DNA of 64,000 nt from Aradus depressus. Its lineage: Eukaryota > Arthropoda > Insecta > Hemiptera > Aradidae. The position numbers and the translations under genes were made by a program. The DNA lies in contig OY759215.1 of NCBI GenBank assembly GCA_963662175.1, positions 43,789,213 through 43,853,212 on the forward strand, written 5' to 3'. The notes beneath the pieces were generated by a model. It saw only the letters and a program-made list of their open reading frames with translations. It searched no databases and was not told the DNA's origin. The first letter of the stretch is position 1, and each line of letters opens with the position of its first letter. Below, in pieces: positions 31,330-41,854 of this stretch.

Positions 31330-32208
31330 TCAGGGAGCTATTCTCAGCCCACTTCTATTTAATTTATACTGCAACGATCTGCCAGTGCCGTCTTCCTTGA
31401 GGATGAGTACATTGTCGCGATGACGCGTTGATGCTTGCAACATACGCATACGATACAATGATTTGCTACCCAGGAGAGCTTGAACGAAGCCATCGAATCC
31501 CTTCAGACCTCACTTAAATATCTTGGCTGAATGGTTCAACAAGTGGAACCTTTCTCTGAACCCTGAAAAAATGGAAGGCAAGATATTCACCTTGCGTAGG
31601 TTCTCGCTTGTAGGACTGAGAACACTATCTCTTGGTGACATCTCTATCCCATGGAATCTAAGGACCAGAGAGTAAAGTATCTAAGTAAAGTATCCTTGGA
31701 TACGAAGGCCACCCGAAAACTACACATTAACACCAAACTACAACAAGCACACAGTAGACTCAACCAACTCTACCCTCTCATCAACAGAAAAACACCACTT
31801 AAACACGAAGCCACCATACTTCTGTACAAATCACTCATTAGACCCATATTAACATACGCCTCCCCCGTTTGGATGACAGCTAGCAAAACACTTATAAGAA
31901 AAATACAGACATTTCAGAACAAAGTGGCCCTCAATGCTCCCTGGTTCGTTAGGAACTCTCAAATTCATGAAGAGCTGGGTCTACCCCCATCAGGGAGTAT
32001 CTCCAGCAACTGGAGGACCTCCACCACTCCAGACTCCAGTTCACGCTACTGTCTACGGTCTTGGACAAAGAACTCAAGGGAGAAAACTCAAAGCTCGCCT
32101 ATGATAAGACATAATTATTTATTTATTTTAATTTTTTGTTCAATATTTCATGTTGTTTAATCACTTTATAAGGCACTTGGAGTGCCGGCCTAAATAAATT
32201 GATTGATT
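31330..32208 (+). pseudogene. Jockey-group LINE reverse transcriptase fragment and 3' end
   Basis: The first part reads VSQGAILSPLLFNLYCNDLP, the RT motif that precedes the YADD box; the YADD region itself (near 31440-31470) is shifted and degraded. Then come ILAEWFNKWNLSLNPEK, and from 31680 LHINTKLQQAHSRLNQLYPL, NRKTPLKHEATILLYKSLIR, PILTYASPVWM and WFVRNSQIHEELGLPP, the thumb and C-terminal region of Jockey-like ORF2. Several frameshifts separate these blocks. A short 3' UTR (GGCACTTGGAGTGCCGGCC) ends in a TTGATTGATTG tail at about 32208. The open frame 31651-32160 is only part of the dead gene. Confidence 0.82.
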
Positions 32209-32211
32209 GTT

Positions 32212-33104
32212 AAGCTATCATATTGTGTACATTCTTATGAAGTATCCTATTACCATGTTATGGTATAACGGAAATAAATATTATAATAAAACACCATTTG
32301 GCCAGATGGTGCATCCATTTTCGTTATTTTTGCAAAAAATAAAACAGAAAAGAAATGTGTAATAAATGATAATTATAAATGGAGGAAAAGCGACTATATT
32401 TCATTAAAAAATTGTGTATTTGCATGCAGAAGTCCACAGGTAGTAACCAATTAACAGACAAATGAGGCTATTGGGAAGTGTTTAGTTCGTAGAAGATAAC
32501 ACTTGTGTAGCCCAACCAAGAAGTATCCTACATTGGCGGTACTCAACCCGCCACTTGTGAAGACACAGATTTTACTTAGGGTTGAGGGGGCTCTTTGTGG
32601 AGATAACACTTTACCATGTAAAGCGAGGAACAACACTTACTCAAGTGGTACTTAGGAGCTTCATTCGCCTACTGGGATATTTATTTCTCTATTTAATTAT
32701 GTGCTTGACATAGTTTCGAGGAATAAATATAATAAACACTTAACTTATTTAAACAATAGAAATATCGATGGGGCTAATACCACTCGCTTGGCTACAAGAG
32801 GAATAATAATATTTAATAATAATACTACTTATTTACTCTAAACCAAAACATGGAAATAGGAAACATAATAAAAATGTATACATTCAGATAGCTTATGAAA
32901 TATAGTCGTTTTTCCTTCACTTATAATTATCATTTATGTTCTGTATTATTTTCGCCACAAAATATCGCAAGTGGATGCACCAGGGGCCAAATGGTGTTTT
33001 TAAATCTCCTTCTTAGGATTTTATAATGATAATATTATTTTAGCGTTAAATTATAGAATACGTCATAAAAATGTAGACATTAAGATAGCTTATAAATTAG
33101 AAGT
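32212..33104. repeat. Large foldback element
   Basis: CACCATTTGGCCAGATGGTG and ATGATAATTATAA with GCGACTATATTTCAT (left, 32287-32410) are mirrored by ATGAAATATAGTCG, TTATAATTATCATT and CCAAATGGTG (right, 32895-33003). Outer blocks (AAGCTATC near 32212; GATAGCTT near 33095) also pair. The interior of about 480 bases has no recognisable protein. Confidence 0.7.
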
Positions 33105-33187
33105 TATATTCGTATATTGTAATGGGTTGTAAAAAACTTTCCGAATTTCGATAAAATTAAAAAAAAATATATTTAAATGATTAAAGA

Positions 33188-33780
33188 TATTTAATCTACA
33201 ATGTATTTTCCATCAAGTTCCACTACCTTCCTCAAACGTTCGGGCATCTTATCAATCCCGGATACAAAAAAGCATGGATTTTTTTTTTGATCGAAGAAAG
33301 CTTGTAATGCTGATTTCACCTCTTCAGTTGTTTTGAAATTCTTCCCCCTTACAAAATGATCAAGCGACCGAAAAAGGTGGTAATCTGATGGGGCTAAGTC
33401 AGGTGAATAAGGGGGCTGAGGGGGAACTTCCCAACCTAGACTCATGATTTTTTGCTGAGTGAGTTTAGATGTGTGAGGTCTGGCGTTGTCATGATGCAGA
33501 ATAACACCTTTTCTGGAGGGTTTTTAATCCTTAAAGCCTCACTCAATCTGTCTAATTGTTGACAATAGACTTCTCCAGTAACCATTTGGTTAGGTTTTAA
33601 CAGGTCAAAGTGGACCATTACCTTGCCTACTCTACCAGATGCAACGCAGCACCTTTTTTGGGTGCAACCCATCTTTTGGGGTAGGAACTGGTTTTCCTCC
33701 CACACTCAGCCATTGTTTCCTCTTTTCTGGATTTTCGTAGAAACCCCATTTTTCGTCCCCACGTAACAGAGAAACTTTTC
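33188..33780 (-). pseudogene. Mariner (mauritiana-type) transposase, truncated and frameshifted
   Basis: Read on the minus strand from 33780 down: RGDEKWGFYENPEKRKQW (first catalytic Asp context), a broken central part, HHDNARPHTSKLTQQK (second Asp) and YSPDLAPSDYHLFRSL (third Asp), then a C-terminal end EVKSALQAFFDQK, MPERLRKVV and DGKYIVD at 33191. These are the DD34D landmarks of mariner transposases. The DNA-binding N-terminal half is missing and at least two frameshifts split the blocks, so no active enzyme is made. The two open frames 33191-33445 and 33442-33705 are only pieces. Terminal inverted repeats were not identified. Confidence 0.88.
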
Positions 33781-34381
33781 GAAGAACAAAAATATTTTTC
33801 ATTCAAAACTGAATTTTAAAAACTTCAGTATTTAGCGTCAATTATCTCAGTTAAGATTGCACTTCATTTGTTAGTGCTACTTAGTCTCTTTAATACTCTG
33901 GAAACGAGTTTTTTTTAATAATTCCCAAATACTGGGATTTTTGTGTTTCTTATCCCAGGATTTTCAGCAGTGAAAACACTAGTAGTCAACTCACCCCTTA
34001 AAATATTAATATATAAACTTGGGGAACTAATATACCAATGTTTTATATATTTTTTTATTAATATATATATAATTTTTCCTGATATCTCTGACATGATCCC
34101 GAGGTTATCTGCCAGTCTGGGCAAAAGGAAGTCATACGTCTATCCAAAACCCCATAGGAACGACCACCTATTAATTTTTTAGCCAAATCGGCCAATGGGA
34201 AAAAGTTATTAGAAGGAGAGACATAAAAAAACAAAAACTAATAACTGCCGTCATGATGAGTGTATTGATACGAAATTTCATAACTATGTGTGTTTATATT
34301 TTATATGAAAGTTTTATTTTTTGGCCAATATCCACGGAACATCAATCAGGCCAAGAGCAAAAAGATTTTAAAAAATGATAC
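33781..34381. repeat. Spacer with family X fragment
   Basis: 33781-34110 is AT-rich with nothing recognised. 34120-34330 carries X phrases CCCCATAGGAACGACCACCT, AAATCGGCCAATGGG, AATAACTGCCG and ATACGAAATTTCATA. Confidence 0.5.
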
Positions 34382-34393
34382 ATAAACAGATGA

Positions 34394-34723
34394 GAGGGCG
34401 CAGGTAGCTCAGTGGTATGCTTGTTTTCTGAACTCAAGAACGTGGGTTCGAAACCCGACCGAGGCCCTTTGTTTATTTTATCTGGGAGGTAAAATCAATT
34501 TAAGCTCGCCCTCCTTCGGATGGGACGTTAAGCGATGGTCCCGAGCCTGTACGATGTCAGGTACTCGTTAAAGATCCCTGCCCTAGGTGAATAAAAATTG
34601 ATGGTAGGCAAAATTTAGGACTCCCACAGTAGAGTCGGGCTCATGTCCACCAGAGTGACGAAAGAGCGCTCTGATAGTAGGCGATATGATAAAGCCTGGG
34701 CATGAGTCATAAATCCTAAACCT
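34394..34723 (+). mobile_element. tRNA-derived SINE family 1, near full length, with 12-bp target duplication
   Basis: ATAAACAGATGA flanks the element perfectly (34382-34393 and 34724-34735). The head has GCGCAGGTAGCTCAGTGGTA (A box) and GTGGGTTCGAAACCCGACCG (B box). The body follows: CTTCGGATGGGACGTTAAGC, CCGAGCCTGTACGATGTCAG, GTGACGAAAGAGCGCTCTGA, GCCTGGGCATGAGTCATAA, and the tail ATCCTAAACCT. Length is 330 bp. A small deletion removes the GACCTCGTAGTTAAA block. SINEs of this form are copied by RNA polymerase III and mobilised by a LINE; the partner is not identified. Confidence 0.92.
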
Positions 34724-34735
34724 ATAAACAGATGA

Positions 34736-34972
34736 TAACTTTTAGTGTCTGACACGTGTGATTAGTAATAACAATACTATTAAAGCATAAAATGTTTTGA
34801 ATAAATTGAAGATATGAAAACAAAAATAATAATATTAATAAATGGGCTTGAGAACATAAAACTATAAGCAATCATTTGCTTGTATTCTTAAATATTTCTA
34901 TAATTTCAGTTCCTAAATTTCTTTGGCATTACATACAATTCAAATAAACATATTTACATTATTATTACATTA
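34736..34972. other. AT-rich spacer
   Basis: Nothing recognised. Confidence 0.4.
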
Positions 34973-35039
34973 CTAGCAGTAATACCCGGCATTGCCCGGG
35001 GAACTTTGACTTTTCTACTATTATCTCCTATAAGTCTTT

Positions 35040-36690
35040 TAAATTCTTCAACAGTACATTCATGATGTTATAATTTTCAATTATTCATACGGAATAAGGC
35101 TTATAGTCCTTCAACGTCAAACACCCCAGCTAGTAAGTTTTTAGGACCCCTGGGCATCACAGCTAGTATGCGTCTTTCAACAGCGGAAACCACAGATAGT
35201 GAATACTTAGCATCGCTGGACATCCTAGCCAGTGCGTACTTAAGAACGCTATTGACCGCAGCTAGTAAATGCCTTGCAACAGCGGACCCCACAGCGAATA
35301 CATAGTTACTACTACTACATGTGAAATTCATGCCAATCCGCTTACCCTTTAACAGTACATTCATGATGTTATAATTTTCAATTATTCATACGGAATAAGG
35401 CTTATAGTCCTTCAACTATAGCAACGCTAGTAAGTTTTTAGGACCCCTGGGCACCACAGCTAGTATGCGCCTTTCAACGGCGGAAACCACAGCTAGTGAA
35501 TACTTAGCTTCGCTGGACGTCCTAGCCAGTGCGAACTTAAGAACGTTAGTGACCACAGTTAATATATGCCTTGCAACGGCGGATCCCACAGCTAGTATGT
35601 AGTTAGAACGCTGGTCACCGCAGCTAGTATGTGCCTCGCAAGAGCGGACCCCACAGCGAATACATAGTTACTACTACTACATGTGAAATTCATGCCAATC
35701 CGCTTACCCTTTAACAGTACATTCATGATGTTATAATTTTCAATTATTCATACGGAATAAGGCTTATAGTCCTTCAACTATAGCAACGCTAGTAAGTTTT
35801 TAGGACCCCTGGGCACCACAGCTAGTATGCGCCTTTCAACGGCGGAAACCACAGCTAGTGAATACTTAGCTTCGCTGGACGTCCTAGCCAGTGCGAACTT
35901 AAGAACGTTAGTGACCACAGTTAATATATGCCTTGCAACGGCGGATCCCACAGCTAGTATGTAGTTAGAACGCTGGTCACCGCAGCTAGTATGTGCCTCG
36001 CAAGAGCGGACCCCACAGCTAGTACGAAGTTAGGAACGCTGGGCATCACAGCTAGTAAGTGCCTTGCAACAGCGGCCCCCCACAGCTAGTACGTAGTTAG
36101 AACCACTGGGCATCACAGCTAGTATGTGTTTTGCAACGGCGGACCCCACAGCTAGTACGTAGTTAGGAACGCTGGTCACCACAGCTAGTATGTGCCTCGC
36201 AACAGCGGACCCCACAGCTAGTACGAAGTTAGGAACGCTGGGCCCTACAGGTAGTAGGTGCCTTGCAACTGCGGACCCCACAGATAGTATGTAGTTAGAA
36301 CCACAGGGCATCATAGCTAGTATGAGTTTTGCAACGGCGGACCCCACAGCTAATACCTACGTAGTTAAATACGCTGGGCCACACTGCTAGCGCCTTGCAA
36401 CAGCAGACCCCACAGCTAGTACGTAATTAGGAACGCTGGGCATCACAGCTAGTAAATGTCTTGTAGGTGCCTTGCAACAGCAAACCCCACAGCCAGTACA
36501 TAGTTAGGAACGCTGGGGCTGAGCACTACAGCTAGTAAGTGCCTTGCAACAGCGGACCCCACAGCTAGTACGATATTAGGAACGCTGGGCATCACAGCTA
36601 GTAAATGTCTTGCAACAGTGAACCCCACAGCGAATACATAGTTACTACTACTACATGTGAAATTCATGACAATCCGATTACCCTTCAATG
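35040..36690. repeat. Minisatellite of about 75 bp with a 362-bp duplication
   Basis: Units with GCCTTGCAACAGCGGACCCC, ACAGCTAGTACGTAGTTAGG and AACGCTGGGCATCACAGCTA repeat many times. AACAGTACATTCATGATGTT recurs at 35351 and 35713, giving a near-identical 362-bp block. The minus strand stays open for long parts (SAVARHLLAV, NYVLAVG), since 75 is a multiple of three. I consider this not coding. Confidence 0.85.
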
Positions 36691-36699
36691 ATTCAGCAT

Positions 36700-38760
36700 T
36701 ATTTTTATGCTTAGCCCCCCTCCCAAATTTTTAAAATGTCACTTAGTGTATTTTTTTATTTGACCATCAAGAATACTACATGTGAAATTTCGTGACAATC
36801 CAATCATCCGTTAATGACCTATCACTATCTTCAAATTTAGGCCTACCCCCATAACCCCCCTCCCGTTCACAATTTTTTGACGTCACACACCCTATTTTTC
36901 TATTTGGCCTTTATGAATACTTCATGTGAAATTTCGTGACAATCCGATCATCCGTTAATGACTTATCACTATACTTATACTTAGGCCCCCATCAACCCAC
37001 CCTCCCGTTCAAAATTTTGTGACATATACACCCTATATTTCTATTTGGCTTTTAAGAATACTACATGTGAAATTCCATGACAATACGACAAACCGTTATT
37101 GAGCTAGCACCATATTTATACTTAGGCCCCCCCGCCACCACCCCCCCCCCCCTCCCGTACAAAATTTTGAGCCGTTACACCGCCTATTTTTTTATTTGGT
37201 CTTCAGGAAAACTACATGTGAAACTTTGTGACAATTCGACCAACCGTTAATGAGCTAGCTCTATATTTATTCTTAGGCCCCCCCACACCCCCCCTCCCGT
37301 TCAAAACTTTGGGACGCCACACACCTTATTTCTTTATTTGGCCTTCAGGAATACTCCATGTGAAATTTCGTGACAATCCGACCAACCGTTAAAGAATTAG
37401 CTCTATATTTATACTTAGGCCCCCCCACAACCCCCCCTCCCGTTCAAAACTTTGGGACGCCACACACCTTTTTTTCCTATTTGGCTTTTAAAAATACTAC
37501 GTGAAATTTCATGACGATTCGCCCATTAGTTAATGAGTTAGCTCTATATTTATACTTAGGCCCCCCCACAACCCCCCCTCCCGTTCAAAACTTTGGGACG
37601 CCACACACCTTTTTTTCCTGTTTGGCTTTTAAAAAGACTACGTGTGAAATTTCATGACAATTCGACCATTAGTTAATGTGTTAGCACTATTTATATACTT
37701 AGGCCCCCCTTACAACCCCCCCTCCCGATCAAAACTTTGGGACGCCACACACCTTATTTTTCTATTTCGCCTTCAGGAATACTCCATGTGAAATTTCGTG
37801 ACAATCCGACCAACCGTTAAAGAATTAGCTCTATATTTATACTTAGGCCCCCCCACAACCCCCCCCCTCCCGTTCAAAACGTTGGGACGCCACACACCTT
37901 TTTTTCCTATTTGGCTTTTAAAAATACTACATGTGAAATTTCATGACGATTCGCCCATTAGTTAATGAGTTAGCTCTATATTTATACTTAGGCCCCCCCA
38001 CTACCCCCCCTCCCGTTCAGAACGTTGGGACGCCACACACCTTTTTTTCCTATTTGGCTTTTAAAAATACTACATGTGAAATTTCATGACGATTCGCCCA
38101 TTAGTTAATGAGTTAGCTCTATATTTATACTTAGGCCCCCCCACAACCCCCCCCCCCCTCCCGTTCAAAACGTTGGGACGCCACACACCTTTTTTTCCTA
38201 TTTGGCTTTTAAAAATACTACATGTGAAATTTCATGACGATTCGCCCATTAGTTAATGAGTTAGCTCTATATTTATACTTAGGCCCCCCCACTACCCCCC
38301 CTCCCGTTCAAAACGTTGGGACGCCACACACCTTTTTTTCCTATTTGGCTTTTAAAAATACTACATGTGAAATTTCATGACGATTCGCCCATTAGTTAAT
38401 GAGTTAGCTCTATATTTATACTTAGGCCCCCCCACAACCCCCCCCCCCCTCCCGTTCAAAACTTTGGGACGCCACACACCTTTTTTCCCTGTTTGGATAT
38501 TAAAAATACTACCTGAGAAATTTCATGACAATTCGACCATTAGTTAATGTGTTAGCACTATTTATATACTTAGGCCCCCCTTACAACCCCCCCTCCCGAT
38601 CAAAACTTTGGGACGCCACACACCTTTTTTTCCTGTTTGGATATTAAAAAGACTACCTGTGAAATTTCATGACAATTCGCCCATTAGTTAATGAGTTAGC
38701 ACTATTTTTATACTTAGGCCCCCCCACAACCCCCCCTCCCGATCAAAATTTTGGGACGCC
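36700..38760. repeat. Satellite-like array, about 143-148 bp units
   Basis: Each unit holds GGACGCCACACACCT, TATTTGGCTTTTAAAAATAC, TGTGAAATTTCATGACGATT, TTAGTTAATGAGTTAGC and a C-rich block. GTTGGGACGCC falls at 37881, 38024, 38172 and 38315, so spacing alternates 143, 148, 143, a 291-bp dimer. About 14 units are present. The last unit merges into the element 5' end (CCGTCCAGCGGTTTGGGCGT). Confidence 0.88.
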
Positions 38761-38911
38761 ACATAGCCTATTATTCAATCGGGCTCAAAAGAATGCTACA
38801 TGGGCAGTTTCATAAAAATCCGTCCAGCGGTTTGGGCGTGATGCTGGAACAAACATACATACAAACAAACAAACAAACAAACAAACCCCGTTTCAGCTTT
38901 ATTAATATAGA

Positions 38912-39101
38912 TTATATCACAATGTACACAAGTTTTAATTTGTGTTCATATCTATACATACATCTTATTTTTTTTGGCATTTTTCTTCCATAGTGGATCG
39001 GTGTCACCATATTTAAAGTCAGTCTGAACGTTGTGCTGACGTTGGCATAATCCGAAACCAGCACACTCTATGGCTCTGTCAGTTAACAAATATTAAATCT
39101 A
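38912..39101 (+). repeat. Spacer between Helitron-like elements, family W-like
   Basis: GAACGTTGTGCTGACGTTGG and ATAATCCGAAACCAGCACAC resemble family W. It recurs as 41665-41854 because of the duplication. The plus-strand ORF 38751-38993 is not a gene. Confidence 0.6.
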
Positions 39102-41664
39102 CTAGCAGTAATACCCAGCGTTGCCCGGGGAACTTTGATTTTTCTCCTAATCTCTCATTGGAATTCTATTCAATTCTTCGAAAGTACATTTATGATGTCA
39201 TAATTTTTAATTATTCAAATGGAACAAGGCTTATAGTCCTTCAACGGAAGACACCACAGCTAGTATGTGCCTTTCAACGGCGGAAACCACAGCTAGTAAA
39301 TACTTAGCATCGCTGGACATACTGGACGTACTTAAGAACGCTCGTGGCCACAGCTAGTATCGGTCTTGCAACGGCCTACCATCCCAGCTAGTAAGTACTC
39401 GGAACAGCTGGGCACCACAGTTATTGTGTGCTTAAAACCGCTGGGCACAACAGCTATTACGTTCTTAGGAATGCTTCGCACCACAGCTAGTTTGTGTTCA
39501 GGAACGCTGGGCCACACAGCTACTCGTAGTATATGCCTTGCAACAGCGGGCAGCCCAGCTAGTAAGTTCTTAGGACCACTTGGAACCACAGCTAGTTCCT
39601 ACTTAAGAACGCCGGTCACCTTAGATAGTATGCGCCTTGCAACACCGAATTTCGTATTTAAAATTAACATTCACGGAGGACATAACCAGTCAAATTTCAG
39701 CGATATCGGCCGAGGGGAGGGGGGAGTTCCGGGGTAGGGGCTCAATTCAAAAATCCCAATAACTGCCGATGTAATGAATGTATCGACAACAAATTTCGTA
39801 TTTAAAACTAAAATCCACTTAGGACATAACCAGTCAAATTTCAGCGATATCAGCCGAGGGGAGGGGGGAGTTCCGGGATGAGGGCTCAATTCAAAAATCC
39901 CAATAACCCGTACAAAATTTTGAGCCGTTACACCGCCTATTTTTTTATTTGGTCTTCAGGAAAACTACATGTGAAACTTTGTGACAATTCGACCAACCGT
40001 TAATGAGCTAGCTCTATATTTATACTTAGGCCCCCCCACAACCCCCCCTCCCGTTCAAAACTTTGGGACGCCACACACCTTATTTCTTTATTTGGCCTTC
40101 AGGAATACTCCATGTGAAATTTCGTGACAATCCGACCAACCGTTAAAGAATTAGCTCTATATTTATACTTAGGCCCCCCCACAACCCCCCCTCCCGTTCA
40201 AAACTTTGGGACGCCACACACCTTTTTTTCCTATTTGGCTTTTAAAAATACTACGTGAAATTTCATGACGATTCGCCCATTAGTTAATGAGTTAGCTCTA
40301 TATTTATACTTAGGCCCACCCACAACCCCCCCTCCCGTTCAAAACTTTGGGACGCCACACACCTTTTTTTCCTGTTTGGCTTTTAAAAAGACTACGTGTG
40401 AAATTTCATGACAATTCGACCATTAGTTAATGTGTTAGCACTATTTATATACTTAGGCCCCCCTTACAACCCCCCCTCCCGATCAAAACTTTGGGACGCC
40501 ACACACCTTATTTTTCTATTTCGCCTTCAGGAATACTCCATGTGAAATTTCGTGACAATCCGACCAACCGTTAAAGAATTAGCTCTATATTTATACTTAG
40601 GCCCCCCCACAACCCCCCCCTCCCGTTCAAAACGTTGGGACGCCACACACCTTTTTTTCCTATTTGGCTTTTAAAAATACTACATGTGAAATTTCATGAC
40701 GATTCGCCCATTAGTTAATGAGTTAGCTCTATATTTATACTTAGGCCCCCCCACTACCCCCCCTCCCGTTCAGAACGTTGGGACGCCACACACCTTTTTT
40801 TCCTATTTGGCTTTTAAAAATACTACATGTGAAATTTCATGACGATTCGCCCATTAGTTAATGAGTTAGCTCTATATTTATACTTAGGCCCCCCCACAAC
40901 CCCCCCCCCCCTCCCGTTCAAAACGTTGGGACGCCACACACCTTTTTTTCCTATTTGGCTTTTAAAAATACTACATGTGAAATTTCATGACGATTCGCCC
41001 ATTAGTTAATGAGTTAGCTCTATATTTATACTTAGGCCCCCCCACTACCCCCCCTCCCGTTCAAAACGTTGGGACGCCACACACCTTTTTTTCCTATTTG
41101 GCTTTTAAAAATACTACATGTGAAATTTCATGACGATTCGCCCATTAGTTAATGAGTTAGCTCTATATTTATACTTAGGCCCCCCCACAACCCCCCCCCC
41201 CCTCCCGTTCAAAACTTTGGGACGCCACACACCTTTTTTCCCTGTTTGGATATTAAAAATACTACCTGAGAAATTTCATGACAATTCGACCATTAGTTAA
41301 TGTGTTAGCACTATTTATATACTTAGGCCCCCCTTACAACCCCCCCTCCCGATCAAAACTTTGGGACGCCACACACCTTTTTTTCCTGTTTGGATATTAA
41401 AAAGACTACCTGTGAAATTTCATGACAATTCGCCCATTAGTTAATGAGTTAGCACTATTTTTATACTTAGGCCCCCCCACAACCCCCCCTCCCGATCAAA
41501 ATTTTGGGACGCCACATAGCCTATTATTCAATCGGGCTCAAAAGAATGCTACATGGGCAGTTTCATAAAAATCCGTCCAGCGGTTTGGGCGTGATGCTGG
41601 AACAAACATACATACAAACAAACAAACAAACAAACAAACCCCGTTTCAGCTTTATTAATATAGA
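39102..41664 (-). mobile_element. Helitron-like element, chimeric copy made by the duplication
   Basis: The 3' end (CTAG at 39102, hairpin CCCGGGCAACGCTGGG) is that of the second element, and the 5' end at 41664 is the duplicate of 38911. The body switches from minisatellite to the about 145-bp array at the junction 39907. The plus and minus ORFs near 39332-39889 are repeat by-products. Confidence 0.7.
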
Positions 41665-41854
41665 TTATATCACAATGTACACAAGTTTTAATTTGTGTTC
41701 ATATCTATACATACATCTTATTTTTTTTGGCATTTTTCTTCCATAGTGGATCGGTGTCACCATATTTAAAGTCAGTCTGAACGTTGTGCTGACGTTGGCA
41801 TAATCCGAAACCAGCACACTCTATGGCTCTGTCAGTTAACAAATATTAAATCTA

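Larger units (their letters stand above)
34973..38911 (-). mobile_element. Helitron-like non-autonomous element H1 filled with tandem repeats
   Basis: On the minus strand the element begins TCTATATTAATAAAGCTGAA after an A (38911) and ends with a hairpin CCCGGGCAATGCCGGG, eight bases and CTAG, followed by T (34973). A-TC at the start and hairpin plus CTRR-T at the end are the Helitron signature. No Rep/helicase ORF exists. The 3' side carries a 75-bp minisatellite and the 5' side carries an about 145-bp satellite. Confidence 0.75.

Noticed and set aside
33191..33705. Two separate mariner genes
   Set aside because: The two open frames are pieces of one transposase copy in different frames.
35101..36688. 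Secreted or repetitive protein genes on the minus strand
   Set aside because: The frames follow the 75-bp repeat period and have no start context, signal peptide or domain; identical frames recur in the duplicated blocks.
39366..39737. 123-residue ORF present twice (also 42119-42490)
   Set aside because: Identity is due to the 2753-bp duplication and the frame lies in the minisatellite.
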